Assembly (NCBI GenBank): GCA_002280515.1
Contig: NCEA01000011.1
Span: 1-64,000, forward strand
Length of the DNA: 64,000 bases
Source: Rhodobacterales bacterium 32-67-9
Lineage (GTDB): Bacteria; Pseudomonadota; Alphaproteobacteria; Rhodobacterales; Rhodobacteraceae
Direction of reading: 5' to 3'
A model generated the notes under the pieces. That model did not search any database, was not told the origin of the DNA, and saw only the letters and a program-made list of their open reading frames with translations. Each line of letters starts with the position of its first letter. Position 1 is the first letter of the stretch. Shown piece by piece: positions 32,082-41,468 of this stretch. The translations under genes were made by a program, and so were the position numbers.

Positions 32082-33758
32082 TTACCCCAGCTTGACGTTA
32101 TCGATGCCGACGATCTTGTCGTAGACGTAGTAAAGGAGCAGCACGACAGCGAGCAGGATCGCCCCGAGCGCCGCCGCCAGACCCCAGTTCAGCGAGGTCG
32201 AGATGTGGTAGGCGATCCGGTTCGAGATGAAGACGCCCTGGGTGCCACCGACGATCTCTGGGGTGATGTAGTAGCCGATGGACAGGATGAAGACGAGGAT
32301 CGAGCCGGCGCCGATGCCGGGCACCGACTGCGGGAAATAGACCCGCCAGAACGCCGTCCAGTTGGTTGCGCCAAGCGACTTGGCCGCGCGCAGGTAGGAG
32401 GGCGGGATCGTCTTCATCACCGAATAAAGCGGCAGGATCATGAACGGCAGCAGGATATGGGTCATCGCCGTGATCGTGCCGAACTGGTTGTTGATCATGA
32501 TCAGCCGGTTTCCGTCGTCGACGAGGCCGAGCCAGACGAGGATGTCGTTGATCACGCCCTGCTGCTGCAGCAATACCTTCCAGGCCGATGTCCGCACCAG
32601 AAGCGAGGTCCAGAACGGCAAGAGGACGAGGATCATCAGGAGGTTCGCCGTGGACGAGCGCAGGTTGGCCAGAAGCCAGGCCACCGGGTAGCCGAGCAGG
32701 AGGCAGGAGAAGGTGATCAGCATCGACATCCACATCGTGCGGATAAAGAGCTTGATGTAGATCTTCTGGTCGTCCGGCCGCGCGCTGATCCCGTCCGCGC
32801 CCTTTTCGAGATCTATCGCGTTGAGAAAATATCCGGGAGTGTAGCGCGGGCTGTAGGCCCGGATCGTCCGCCAGGCATCCACGTCGCCCCAGCCCTTGTC
32901 GATGGCGAGGAAAGCATCGCGATAGGCGAAGGGCTCCGTCCCCGCAACGGCCGTCGCCGCCTGCTGAAGCAGGGCGGTGTCGACGTCGGTCAGGGCAGCC
33001 AGCGCCTCGGGCGTGGCTGAGGTCAGGTCCTGGGAGAGCGCGGTAAAGAGGACCGGCCAGGGTTTGGTTTCAACCAAGCCCTTTCTGCCTTCGGCCTGAA
33101 CGGCTCGCGCAAATGTCCGGTAGGTTTCGGCGGTCGCAGGCAATGCGTCACCGACACCGTCGCGCAATTTGAATGCGGGTTCCCTGGCGTCCTTGTCCTT
33201 GGCATCCGCCCATGCGGTCGCGTCTGCAAGCCACACGTCGTCACCGAAGAGCGCGGCCCATGTCTCGGGCTTCTTCCACGCGGCGTCGATGCCGACGAAG
33301 CGGTCCATGAATGATTTTCCGATATCATCGGCACTGCGCCCGGACTTGCGGAACAGCGACGAAATGCCGGGATCTTCGTAGTTCAGCCGCGAGCCGAGCT
33401 TGGTGTGGTTCTTCAGCTCCGTCGCAATCTGGAAATCCACGGCGAGGGCCGCGAATACCGGTTCGCCGGGCGCCTCGTCGGACGCCGCGTCCCAGTCCTT
33501 CAGCGCGACGACGGTGCGGGGAAGGGTGTCCGAGACGATCTGGTTTTCGACCGAGCGGAACAGCATGTCGGCGATGGGCGCGATGAACGTGACGAGAATG
33601 AAGATGAGCAGCGGCGCTATCAGCGCCAGCGCCCGGAGTTTTTGCCGCCGGAGCGCCCGGGCGAGGCTTTTCTTAAGCGGTGTGCCATCGGCTGCCCGCA
33701 TCGGGCCGGCTTCGATTGTTTCGCTCATCGCTCCCCCGTCAGAGTTTTTGGTCGTCAT
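32082..33758 (-). CDS. ABC transporter permease, spermidine/putrescine type (PotB-like) with long periplasmic insertion
   Basis: 558 aa, about twice a standard PotB. The first helix is at about residues 42-64; roughly 265 residues of soluble, Asp/Glu/Ala-rich sequence follow before the second helix (MSMLITFSCLLLGYPVAWLLA). The core carries AAKSLGATNWTAFWRVYFP (EAA loop) near the C-terminus. The insertion is likely periplasmic and could interact with the binding protein. It pairs with the extended PotC-like permease downstream. Start at 33758 is one choice; MSETIEAGP eleven residues in is another. Confidence 0.92.
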   Translation of the reverse strand: MTTKNSDGGAMSETIEAGPMRAADGTPLKKSLARALRRQKLRALALIAPLLIFILVTFIAPIADMLFRSVENQIVSDTLPRTVVALKDWDAASDEAPGEPVFAALAVDFQIATELKNHTKLGSRLNYEDPGISSLFRKSGRSADDIGKSFMDRFVGIDAAWKKPETWAALFGDDVWLADATAWADAKDKDAREPAFKLRDGVGDALPATAETYRTFARAVQAEGRKGLVETKPWPVLFTALSQDLTSATPEALAALTDVDTALLQQAATAVAGTEPFAYRDAFLAIDKGWGDVDAWRTIRAYSPRYTPGYFLNAIDLEKGADGISARPDDQKIYIKLFIRTMWMSMLITFSCLLLGYPVAWLLANLRSSTANLLMILVLLPFWTSLLVRTSAWKVLLQQQGVINDILVWLGLVDDGNRLIMINNQFGTITAMTHILLPFMILPLYSVMKTIPPSYLRAAKSLGATNWTAFWRVYFPQSVPGIGAGSILVFILSIGYYITPEIVGGTQGVFISNRIAYHISTSLNWGLAAALGAILLAVVLLLYYVYDKIVGIDNVKLG

Positions 33759-33811
33759 TGTCGCACGGAAAAAGGTGCGGCGGCCTGGATAAAGTCACAA
33801 AAGAATGGGGT

Positions 33812-33835
33812 GGAAGGGGCCGTGAGGCCCCTTCC
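33812..33835 (-). terminator. Hairpin with U-rich tail between binding protein and permeases
   Basis: GGAAGGGGCC (33812-33821), GTGA loop, GGCCCCTTCC (33826-33835) is a perfect 10-bp stem. Reading leftward it is followed a few bases later by TTCTTTTG. It lies 12 bp after the binding-protein stop and 53 bp before the PotB-like start, so it probably ends most transcripts after the binding protein and lets a fraction continue into the permeases. Confidence 0.7.
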
Positions 33836-33846
33836 GGAAGTGGCGA

Positions 33847-34941
33847 TTATTGCGCCAGCCAGGCCTGGAACTTCGCGTCCAGATCGTCGCGGTGATCCGC
33901 CCACCAGCTGTAATCGTAGAGCTGGACGTTCGTCGCGTTGGCCGGATCGGTCGGCATGTGCGGCGCCATGTCGATCCCGAGATCGGCGTGCTTGCCGACG
34001 AGCGGTGCCGACGAAGCGCGGGCCGGGCCGTACGAGATGTACTTTGCCTGATCGGCCAGACGCTGGGTGTCGGTCGCGAACTTGAGGAAGTCCATCACGA
34101 CCGCTTCCTTCTCGGGTGCGAGGCCCGCGGGCACGATCCAGCCGTCGATGTCGAAGGACTGGCGGTCCCACAGCATCGCGATCGGCTGGTTCTGCTCGGC
34201 GATCGCCGAGAACAGGCGTCCGTTGAAGGTGGAGCCCATCACGACTTCGCCGTCGGCGAGAAGCTGCGGCGTTTCGGCGCCAGCCGACCACCAGACGACC
34301 TGGTCCTTGATCGTGTCGAGCTTCTTGAACGCCTGCTCGACGCCCTCGTCTGTGCCCAGCACGCTGTAGATGTCGTCCGAAGCAACGCCATCGCAGTAGA
34401 GAGCCCATTCGACGTTGTCGATCGGGCGCTTCTGCAGCGACCGCTTGCCCGGATACTTGGCCAGATCGAAGATGTCGCAGACCGAGGTCGGCGGTGTATC
34501 ACCGACGAGGTCGGTGCGGTAGCCGAAAGTCGTCGAATAAACGATCTGCGGAACGAAGCAGTCGTTCTGCAGCGTGTTGCCGAAGTCCTCGGTCGCCGAG
34601 GTGCCATCCGGCGCCGGTGCAAGCTCGGTGTCGAAATCGATCTCGCGGGCGAGACCTTCGTCGCACAGACGGATGGAGTCGGAGACGGTTACGTCCACCA
34701 GATCCCAGCTGATGTTGCCGGCTTCATTCATCGCGCGGAGCTTGGCCACGGCTTCGGCCGAGCTTTCGTCCCAGATAATTTTGACGTCCGGATGCTCGGC
34801 CATGTACGGCTCGGCATAGGCCTTGAGCTGCGACTGCTGGTAGGCGCCGCCCCAGGACACGAAGGTCAGTTCGACGGCCGAGGCGGCCCCGGCCGACAAC
34901 CCCAGCGCCGTGGTCGCGAGCAGTGTATTCATCAGTTTCAT
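33847..34941 (-). CDS. Extracellular polyamine-type solute-binding protein (PotD/PotF-like)
   Basis: 364 aa periplasmic binding protein. The signal peptide MKLMNTLLATTALGLSAGAASA ends near residue 22. The mature start VELTFVSWGGAYQQSQLKAY is typical for the SBP_bac_8 group; WDLVDVTVSD and LFSAIAEQNQPIAM follow. GGGAG precedes the ATG. It delivers its ligand (polyamine, opine or similar cation) to the two permeases encoded downstream. Ligand residues cannot be assigned with confidence. Confidence 0.93.
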   Translation of the reverse strand: MKLMNTLLATTALGLSAGAASAVELTFVSWGGAYQQSQLKAYAEPYMAEHPDVKIIWDESSAEAVAKLRAMNEAGNISWDLVDVTVSDSIRLCDEGLAREIDFDTELAPAPDGTSATEDFGNTLQNDCFVPQIVYSTTFGYRTDLVGDTPPTSVCDIFDLAKYPGKRSLQKRPIDNVEWALYCDGVASDDIYSVLGTDEGVEQAFKKLDTIKDQVVWWSAGAETPQLLADGEVVMGSTFNGRLFSAIAEQNQPIAMLWDRQSFDIDGWIVPAGLAPEKEAVVMDFLKFATDTQRLADQAKYISYGPARASSAPLVGKHADLGIDMAPHMPTDPANATNVQLYDYSWWADHRDDLDAKFQAWLAQ

Positions 34942-35023
34942 AGGTGACTCCCTAGTTTTCCCGTCTTGGTTTTGTTGACCCGCGCCCCGGGACAGGCGTC
35001 TTGGCCAATTTCAAGGATTGCCC

Positions 35024-36130
35024 TCAGGCGTCGAGCGCCCGGCAATCCTGCGGAAGCCAGCCGATTTCGATCTGCTGGCCGGGCGTAAGCCGGACCTGGT
35101 CCGGCGCATTGCGGGTCTTGACGACGAAATCGTCGTTGCCCGCGACGCGCAGCCGGGTGCGGAAAATGTCGCCCATGTAGATGAATTCGAGGACTTCGGC
35201 ATTGAGCGTGTGGGCACCGGCTTGCAGCCGCGACTTGTTGAATTCGACCCGCTCGGGACGGATCGACACGCGCGTGCGTTCACCGGGCTTCGACACGTTG
35301 ACCGGCTTGCAGTCGATCAACTCGCCATCGTCGAGCTGAACCACGGCAATCTCGCCCTTGATCTCCCTCACCGTGCCGAGAAGCGTGTTGTTCTCGCCGA
35401 TGAACTGGGCGACGAAGCTGTTCTGCGGCTCTTCGTAGAGCTTGGCGGGCGGGGCGAGCTGCTGGATGCGGCCGTCGTCGAAGACCGCGATGTTGTCGGA
35501 CATCGTCAGCGCCTCGGTCTGGTCGTGGGTGACATAGACCGTGGTGATGCCGAGGTTATGGGCGAGGCGCGTGATCTCGAACTGCATGTGTTCGCGCAAT
35601 TGCTTGTCGAGCGCGCCGAGGGGTTCGTCCATCAGCACCAGTTCCGGTTCGAAGACCAGGGCGCGGGCCAGCGCGATCCGTTGCTGCTGGCCGCCCGAAA
35701 GCTGCGCCGGGCGGCGGCCGCCGAAGGCGCCCATCTGCACCATGTCGAGCGCACGCTTGACCTTGGCGTCGCGGTCCGACTTGCCGATCTTGCGCACCTC
35801 GAGCGGGAAGGCGAGGTTCTCGGCCACCGTCATGTGCGGAAAGAGCGCGTAGTTCTGGAACACCATGCCGATGCCGCGCTTGTGCGGCGGAATGTTGTTG
35901 ATCGGACGCCCGCCAAGGCGGATGTCGCCGTGCGTCGCGGTTTCGAACCCTGCCAGCATCATGAGGCACGTCGTCTTGCCCGACCCCGACGGTCCAAGCA
36001 TGGTCAGAAACTCGCCCCTGGAGATGGAGAGGTTCAGGTCCTTGACGACCAGATTTTCTCCGTCATAGCTCTTCTGCACATGGTCAAACTCGACGAATGC
36101 GGCGTCGCTGCCGGTTCTGGCATCTGTCAA
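35024..36130 (-). CDS. ABC transporter ATP-binding protein, PotA-like
   Basis: About 368 aa. Walker A GPSGSGKTT lies at 46-54, the signature LSGGQQQRIALARAL and Walker B LVLMDEPLGALD follow, and the C-terminus has a TOBE domain (VSIRPERVEF). I chose a TTG at 36130 because GGGGAG is spaced 7 bp before it; the frame stays open to a GTG at 36187 without a ribosome-binding site. It is the first gene of the four-gene importer operon and powers uptake through the PotB/PotC-like pair. Confidence 0.93.
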   Translation of the reverse strand: MTDARTGSDAAFVEFDHVQKSYDGENLVVKDLNLSISRGEFLTMLGPSGSGKTTCLMMLAGFETATHGDIRLGGRPINNIPPHKRGIGMVFQNYALFPHMTVAENLAFPLEVRKIGKSDRDAKVKRALDMVQMGAFGGRRPAQLSGGQQQRIALARALVFEPELVLMDEPLGALDKQLREHMQFEITRLAHNLGITTVYVTHDQTEALTMSDNIAVFDDGRIQQLAPPAKLYEEPQNSFVAQFIGENNTLLGTVREIKGEIAVVQLDDGELIDCKPVNVSKPGERTRVSIRPERVEFNKSRLQAGAHTLNAEVLEFIYMGDIFRTRLRVAGNDDFVVKTRNAPDQVRLTPGQQIEIGWLPQDCRALDA

Positions 36131-36341
36131 ATTTGGGCTCCCCGTCGTTTTTTTTAGAGTCTTCTTGATGCTATGCGAAACTAACACGGAACCGGCCCAT
36201 TATTGCAAGTCGTTGTTTGGGACGGGTGTTGGAACGGGAATTTCCGTCGGGGAAGGCGGAAATTTTGGCTCTACAGCGACGCATTTCCGCACCCAGGCGA
36301 CAAATTTCTGCGCGACTGGCCGTTTTCGACGGAAATAGCGA

Positions 36342-36587
36342 TCAGCCGCCGGTCATGTAGGGCATCAGCACGACCTCGGCATCGGGCCGGATCTCGGTGA
36401 ACCAGGCCTCGCGGTAGATCACACCGTCGAGCGACAACGACACGCCGCGCCGGATCTGCGGTTCCAGCCCCGGGTAGGTCGCGGCGAGGCGGTCGAGAAG
36501 CTCCTTGAAATTGCGCGCCTCGACCTCGACCTCGGTCTTGCCGTCGGCCGCCTGCCGGAGCGAACCCCAGAGCCGGACCTTGACCAT
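36342..36587 (-). CDS. MoaD/ThiS-like ubiquitin-fold sulfur carrier
   Basis: 81 aa. It starts MVKVRLWGSLRQAADG and ends MPYMTGG; the terminal Gly-Gly is what MoaD/ThiS proteins need for thiocarboxylation. It begins one base after the stop of the molybdenum hydroxylase large subunit, so it is in that operon and may supply sulfur for the molybdopterin cofactor of this enzyme. A dedicated MoaD copy beside a hydroxylase is less common than a single copy in a moa locus. Confidence 0.85.
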   Translation of the reverse strand: MVKVRLWGSLRQAADGKTEVEVEARNFKELLDRLAATYPGLEPQIRRGVSLSLDGVIYREAWFTEIRPDAEVVLMPYMTGG

Positions 36588-36588
36588 C

Positions 36589-38832
36589 TCAGCCCGCTCC
36601 GGTCAGTGCCTTCAGCACGCGCGGCGGCGACATCGGCAGTTCACAAAGCCTAATCCCCGCCGACCGCGAGACGGCGTTGGAGAGGGCGGCGAGGGGCGGA
36701 ACGATCCCGGTCTCGCCCACGCCGCGCACGCCGTATGGGTGGCCGGGGTTGGGGATTTCCAGGATCACCGTGTCGATCATCGGCAGGTCGGAGGCGACCG
36801 GAACGCGGTAATCGAGAAAGCCGGGGTTCTGGAGCCGCCCGTCGGCGCCGTAGATGTATTCCTCGTTCAGCGCCCAGCCGATGCCCTGCACGGCCCCGCC
36901 CTGCATCTGTCCTTCGACATAGGACGGATGCACCGCCTTGCCGGCATCCTGGAAGACGGTGTAGCGCAAGACCTTGGTCGCGCCGGTCTCCTTGTCGACC
37001 TCCACATCGACGATGTGGACGCCGAATGACACGCCGGCGCCATCGACGTTGACCTCGTGGTGCCCGGCGATCGGGCCGCCGGTCTCGAACGAGACGGCGG
37101 CGATCTCGGCCAGGCTCATCGGCGGGAACTTGCCCGCATTGGGGCCGGCAGGAACGGCGGCGCCGTCCTTCCACTCGACAGCCTCGGCGTCGATCCCCCA
37201 GATCTTCGCGGCGCGTTCGCACATAAGGCGGATCGCTGCGCGCGCCGCCTTGATCGTTGCGAGGCCCACGGCGAAGGTCACGCGACTGCCATCGGTCACG
37301 TCGTTGTAGCCGAGAGAGGAGGTGTCGGCGACGATGGTGCGTACCCGGTCATAGGGGATGCCCAGTTCCTCGGCCGCCATCAGGCTGATCGAGGCGCGGC
37401 TGCCGCCGATATCGGGGTTGCCCTCGGTCACGCCGATCGTGCCGTCGGTGTTGACGTTCAGCGATACGCAGGAATTGCCGCCGAAGTTGAACCAGAAGCC
37501 GCAGGAAATCCCGCGCCCCTGACCGTCCTTGAGGGGCGCGCTGTAATGCGGGTGCTTTTTCGCGGCTTCGAGCGTCGCCACGAGGCCGATGTCGGGGAAG
37601 GTTGGCCCATAGGACGATTTCGTGCCCTTCTTCGCGGCGTTCTTGAGCCGCACGTCGATGGGATCGAGGCCGAAATGTTGGCAAAGCTCGTCGATGACGC
37701 TCTCGACAGCATAGATCGCCTGCGGAGCGCCGGGGGCGCGGTAGGCGGCCTCCTTCGGGCGGTTGGTCAGGACGTTCCAGCCGAAGGTGCGCACATGCTC
37801 GAGGTCGTAGGCCGCGAAGGCTGCCTGACCGCCCATGTCCACGGTGCCGCAGGGAAAGGCGCCGCCGGAATAGCGCAGATGCGCCTCTCCTGCGGTGATG
37901 CGGCCGTCGCTGGTCATGCCGATCTTGATGTCCATCGAGGTGGAGACGGTCGGCCCGGTCGCCCGGAAGACCTCGTCCCGGGTCATCACGATCTTCACCG
38001 GCCGGCCGGCCTTGCGGCTGAGCGCGAGCGCCACCGGCTCGATGAAGACGGTGGTCTTGCCGCCGAAGCCGCCGCCGATCTCGGAGGCGGTGACGCGAAG
38101 CTGGCTCGCCTCCATCCCCATGATCGCCGAACAGAGGGTGCGGACGAAGAACTGCCCCTGCGTGCAGCACCAGAGGTCGGCCTTGCCGTCCGCGGCGTAG
38201 GAGGCGAGGCAGGCGTGCGGCTCGATATAGCCCTGATGGGTCGCGGCGGTCCTGAAGCTCCGCTCGATGATCTTGTCGGCCCTGGCGAAGCCCTCGGCGG
38301 GGGTGCCGTGGCCGAATTCGGAATGGCTCGTCACGTTGGCGGACATGCCGGCGGGCACGTTTTCGAGGGCGCGCCCCTCCTGCACCACCGGCGCGCCGGG
38401 CCTGATCGCCACGTCCACGTCGGTGACATGAGGCAGCGGTTCGTAGTCCACCTTGATCAGCTTCAGCGCGGCCCTTGCGGTTGCGGCATCGGTCGCGGCG
38501 ACGGCGGCGACGGCGTGGCCGTCATAAAGCGCCTTGCCGCGCGCCATGCAGTTGTCTTGCACGTCGCGGATGAATTCATCCTCGGGTACCGACAGGTCGG
38601 CAGAGGTGATCACCGCCTTGACGCCGGGCAGCGCCTCGGCGGCGCTGGTGGCGATGCTCCGGATCCGGGCATGGGCATGCGGGCTGCGCAGGATGCGGCC
38701 GGTCAGCATGCCGGGTGCGGTCGCATCGGCGCCGTACATCGCGCGTCCGGTGACCTTGTCGACGCCGTCGGGGCGGCGGACCCTTGTGCCGACCTGCTTG
38801 AATTCGCGGCGGGTGTATTCGTCCAAGGACAT
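36589..38832 (-). CDS. Molybdenum hydroxylase large subunit (CoxL/xanthine-dehydrogenase family)
   Basis: 747 aa molybdopterin-binding subunit. Features: GTRVRRPDGVDKVTGRA at the N-terminus, EIGGGFGGKT (cofactor loop), GNPDIGGSRASI and GVRGVGETGIVPP at the C-terminus with the conserved Glu of the active site. The loop that types CO dehydrogenases reads AYRAPGAPQ here, not AYxCSFR (form I) nor AYRGAGR (form II), so this is probably not a CO dehydrogenase but another aldehyde, purine or N-heterocycle hydroxylase. It is co-transcribed with the FAD and [2Fe-2S] subunits and a MoaD-like protein. Confidence 0.92.
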   Translation of the reverse strand: MSLDEYTRREFKQVGTRVRRPDGVDKVTGRAMYGADATAPGMLTGRILRSPHAHARIRSIATSAAEALPGVKAVITSADLSVPEDEFIRDVQDNCMARGKALYDGHAVAAVAATDAATARAALKLIKVDYEPLPHVTDVDVAIRPGAPVVQEGRALENVPAGMSANVTSHSEFGHGTPAEGFARADKIIERSFRTAATHQGYIEPHACLASYAADGKADLWCCTQGQFFVRTLCSAIMGMEASQLRVTASEIGGGFGGKTTVFIEPVALALSRKAGRPVKIVMTRDEVFRATGPTVSTSMDIKIGMTSDGRITAGEAHLRYSGGAFPCGTVDMGGQAAFAAYDLEHVRTFGWNVLTNRPKEAAYRAPGAPQAIYAVESVIDELCQHFGLDPIDVRLKNAAKKGTKSSYGPTFPDIGLVATLEAAKKHPHYSAPLKDGQGRGISCGFWFNFGGNSCVSLNVNTDGTIGVTEGNPDIGGSRASISLMAAEELGIPYDRVRTIVADTSSLGYNDVTDGSRVTFAVGLATIKAARAAIRLMCERAAKIWGIDAEAVEWKDGAAVPAGPNAGKFPPMSLAEIAAVSFETGGPIAGHHEVNVDGAGVSFGVHIVDVEVDKETGATKVLRYTVFQDAGKAVHPSYVEGQMQGGAVQGIGWALNEEYIYGADGRLQNPGFLDYRVPVASDLPMIDTVILEIPNPGHPYGVRGVGETGIVPPLAALSNAVSRSAGIRLCELPMSPPRVLKALTGAG

Positions 38833-38833
38833 G

Positions 38834-39310
38834 TCAGGCCCCCCTCATCTCGGCGGCAGCGGCCTGCACGGCCGCGATGATCTTGTCGTATCCGGTGCAG
38901 CGGCAGAGGTTGCCGGCCAGCCAGTAGCGCACTTCCTCGTCCGTCGGCGCCGGGTTCTTTTCCAGCAGCGATTTCGCCGCGACGAGGATGCCCGGCGTGC
39001 AGATGCCGCACTGAAGCGCGGCATGGTCGATGAAATGGCGCTGGAGCGGGTGCAACTCGTCGCCGTCGGCCATGCCCTCGATTGTGCTGATCTCGGCGCC
39101 TTGCGCTTCGGCCCCGAGAACGAGGCAGGAGCAGACGAGCCGGCCGTTCAGCGTGACCGAACAGGCGCCGCAATCGCCGGTCCCGCAGCCTTCCTTGGCG
39201 CCGGTGAGCGACAGCCGGTTCCTCAGCACGTCGAGCAGGGTTTCGTCCGGCGCGCAGAGGAATTCATAGGGATCGCCGTTGATCGTGGTGGAAACGGGGA
39301 TGGATTTCAT
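38834..39310 (-). CDS. Molybdenum hydroxylase small subunit, two [2Fe-2S] clusters (CoxS-like)
   Basis: 158 aa. The plant-ferredoxin-type site is Cys42, Cys47, Cys50 and Cys62 (GCGTGDCGAC.. LVCSC). The second cluster uses Cys101, Cys104, Cys136 and Cys138 (QCGICTPG.. NLCRCTG). Both are complete. The protein conducts electrons between the molybdenum centre and the FAD subunit. One base separates it from the large-subunit gene and 4 bp overlap the FAD-subunit gene. Confidence 0.95.
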   Translation of the reverse strand: MKSIPVSTTINGDPYEFLCAPDETLLDVLRNRLSLTGAKEGCGTGDCGACSVTLNGRLVCSCLVLGAEAQGAEISTIEGMADGDELHPLQRHFIDHAALQCGICTPGILVAAKSLLEKNPAPTDEEVRYWLAGNLCRCTGYDKIIAAVQAAAAEMRGA

Positions 39311-40170
39311 TTCGAACCTCCGGCGCGGGCATGGGCAATCAGGGCGGCGCGCTTTGCCAGTGTGCCGGCAGTGCGGGTGCGGAACGCGATGGTGCCGCGC
39401 TTGTCGTCGATGGGGTTGCAGACGGCCTCGCAGGCCTTGGCGAATGACGCGAGCGTGTCGCCGTCGAGCGTGGTGCCGACGAGGATCCTGGCGGCGGCGT
39501 CGGCCACGACCACCGTCGGTGCGACGGCGCCAAGGGCAACGCGGGCCGCCTTGACGGTGCCATCGGCGTTCAGTTCCAGCGACACGGCGGCGGAGGCCAC
39601 GGCGATGTCCATCTCGGTGCGCGGGATGAAGCGCAGGTAGGCGTCCGAGGCGCGTTCGGGCCGGGCGGGCAGGTAGATCGAGGTGATGATCTCGCCCTTC
39701 TTCAGCGTGGTCTTGCCGGGGCCGGCAGGGATCTCCGCGACCGGGCAGTCGCGCGTCCCCTCAGGGCCGGCGATCCGGGCAACCGCGTTCGCGGCCACGA
39801 GACCCGGCACCGCGTCGCCGGCGGGTGAGCCGTTGCAGAGGTTGCCGGCCATCGTGCAGCGGCCCTGGACCTGGGTGGAACCGATCAGGTTCGCCCCCTC
39901 GACCACGCCGGGCCAGAGCGCCACGACCCCCGCATGTTCCCCGAGAACCGCATTCGCCACCGCCGCGCCGATGCGGAAGCCGCCGTCTTCGGCGGTGATC
40001 TCGCCGAGGCCGGGGATCGTCTTGATGTCGACGATCAGGTCGGGTTCGACCATGCCGGACTTCAACTGGACCAGTACATCGGTGCCGCCGGCCAATACCC
40101 GGGTCACGCCCGGCTCGGCCGCGAGCAGTCCCGCAGCCTCCTTCGCGGTTTTCGCAGCTACGTATCGCAT
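39307..40170 (-). CDS. Molybdenum hydroxylase FAD subunit (CoxM-like)
   Basis: 287 aa FAD-binding subunit. The N-terminus MRYVAAKTAKEAAGLLAAEPG, the FAD pyrophosphate loop VLAGGTDVLVQLKSG and the second FAD motif GSTQVQGRCTMAGNLCNGSPAGD are the standard CoxM/xanthine dehydrogenase FAD-domain features. It is the first gene of the four-gene operon FAD-Fe/S-Mo-MoaD. The 168-bp gap upstream (40171-40338) should hold its promoter; I see no clear -35/-10 there. Confidence 0.94.
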   Translation of the reverse strand: MRYVAAKTAKEAAGLLAAEPGVTRVLAGGTDVLVQLKSGMVEPDLIVDIKTIPGLGEITAEDGGFRIGAAVANAVLGEHAGVVALWPGVVEGANLIGSTQVQGRCTMAGNLCNGSPAGDAVPGLVAANAVARIAGPEGTRDCPVAEIPAGPGKTTLKKGEIITSIYLPARPERASDAYLRFIPRTEMDIAVASAAVSLELNADGTVKAARVALGAVAPTVVVADAAARILVGTTLDGDTLASFAKACEAVCNPIDDKRGTIAFRTRTAGTLAKRAALIAHARAGGSK

Positions 40171-40338
40171 GTCTTGCCTAATCCTCCGGGCCGCATTCGC
40201 GGTACTGCCCGTCGCCTTGCGTGGGCGCGGGGTCGTTCACGAGCCATCACAATACCCATCCCGCTGGAAAGGGGAAGGGCGCGAAGACGTCAAATCTTCT
40301 GCTTCGGCGGCAAGGCGACCTTGATCGCCGCACCGGGC

Positions 40339-41364
40339 TCAGCCGCGCACGGCCTCGATCATCCGCGACACGTTGTCCGGGCTGGCGTCAGGCGTGATGC
40401 CGTGTCCGAGATTGAAGATGTGCGGCCCCTTCGAGAAGGCGCGCACCACCGCCTTCGTCCCGGCGACGAGCGCCGGCCCGCCCGTCACCAGGAGCGCGGG
40501 GTCGAGATTGCCCTGGACGCAGCCGTCGCGCTGGACATGTTCGGCCGCCCAGTCCGCCGGAACCGAATTGTCGAGCGCCACGCAATCCGCGCCGGTCGCC
40601 TTGGCGAAGCCGACGTAGCGGTCGCGCGCCTCACGGGGAAAGGCGATGACCGGCAGGCCAGGATGGCGGGACTTGAGTTCGGCGATGATCCGGGCGGCGG
40701 GCTTCAGTGCGAAATCGTCGAAATCCTGGCCCTTGAGCGATCCGGCCCAGCTGTCGAAGAGCTTGACCACCTCGGCGCCGGCCGCCACCTGGGCCGAGAG
40801 ATAGTCGATCGTCGCCTCGGTCAGAAGGTCGATGAGACCGGCGAAGGTGGCGCGGTCCTTGGCCTTCAGCCGGTGCGCCGGCCCCTGGTCCGGGGTGCCG
40901 CGCCCGGCGATCATATAGGTCGCCACGGTCCAGGGCGCGCCGGCGAACCCGATCAGCGTGACCTCACGTGGCAGGGCCTGCGACAGGAGGCGCACGGTCT
41001 CGTAAACCGGGCCCAGCGTGTCGTGAATCGCATCCTTCGGCCTCAGGCCGGCTAGACCCTCCGCCGTCGTGATCGTGGACAATCGCGGCCCTTCGCCGGT
41101 TTCGAACCAGAGATCGCAACCAAGGGCCTGCGGCAGCAAAAGAATGTCGGCGAAGAGGATGGCCGCGTCGAAACCGTAGCGGCGGATCGGTTGCAGCGTG
41201 ACCTCCGCCGCAAGCTCAGGATTATAGCAGAGCGACAGGAAATCCCCGGCTTTTGCCCGTGTTTCACGGTATTCCGGCAGGTAGCGGCCGGCCTGGCGCA
41301 TCATCCAGATCGGCGGAACGGCTTGGGTCTCGCCGGCGAGGGCGCGCAGGATCGTCTTGGTCAT
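40339..41364 (-). CDS. hemE: Uroporphyrinogen decarboxylase
   Basis: 341 aa. The signature [16 protein letters not shown] lies at about 18-34 and [14 protein letters not shown] is typical of HemE. The start at 41364 (MTKTILRAL) is preceded by AAGGAGA; 27 in-frame upstream codons are not supported. HemE converts uroporphyrinogen III to coproporphyrinogen III in the heme/bacteriochlorophyll pathway. It is divergent from hemC with 104 bp between the start codons. Confidence 0.96.
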   Translation of the reverse strand: MTKTILRALAGETQAVPPIWMMRQAGRYLPEYRETRAKAGDFLSLCYNPELAAEVTLQPIRRYGFDAAILFADILLLPQALGCDLWFETGEGPRLSTITTAEGLAGLRPKDAIHDTLGPVYETVRLLSQALPREVTLIGFAGAPWTVATYMIAGRGTPDQGPAHRLKAKDRATFAGLIDLLTEATIDYLSAQVAAGAEVVKLFDSWAGSLKGQDFDDFALKPAARIIAELKSRHPGLPVIAFPREARDRYVGFAKATGADCVALDNSVPADWAAEHVQRDGCVQGNLDPALLVTGGPALVAGTKAVVRAFSKGPHIFNLGHGITPDASPDNVSRMIEAVRG

Positions 41365-41468
41365 CGGGGTCTCCTTCGCCCCTTTCATCCCGGCCTGCGA
41401 CCCGATGTCAAGCGCGGGGCGGGTTTCGAACCATTGCGCGGGCATTCTGTCGCGGCTATGCCGGGGCC

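Noticed and set aside
41365-41468. PpsR/CrtJ-type TGT-N12-ACA sites between hemE and hemC
   Set aside because: No convincing pair in the 104-bp gap, so photosynthesis-type control is not claimed.
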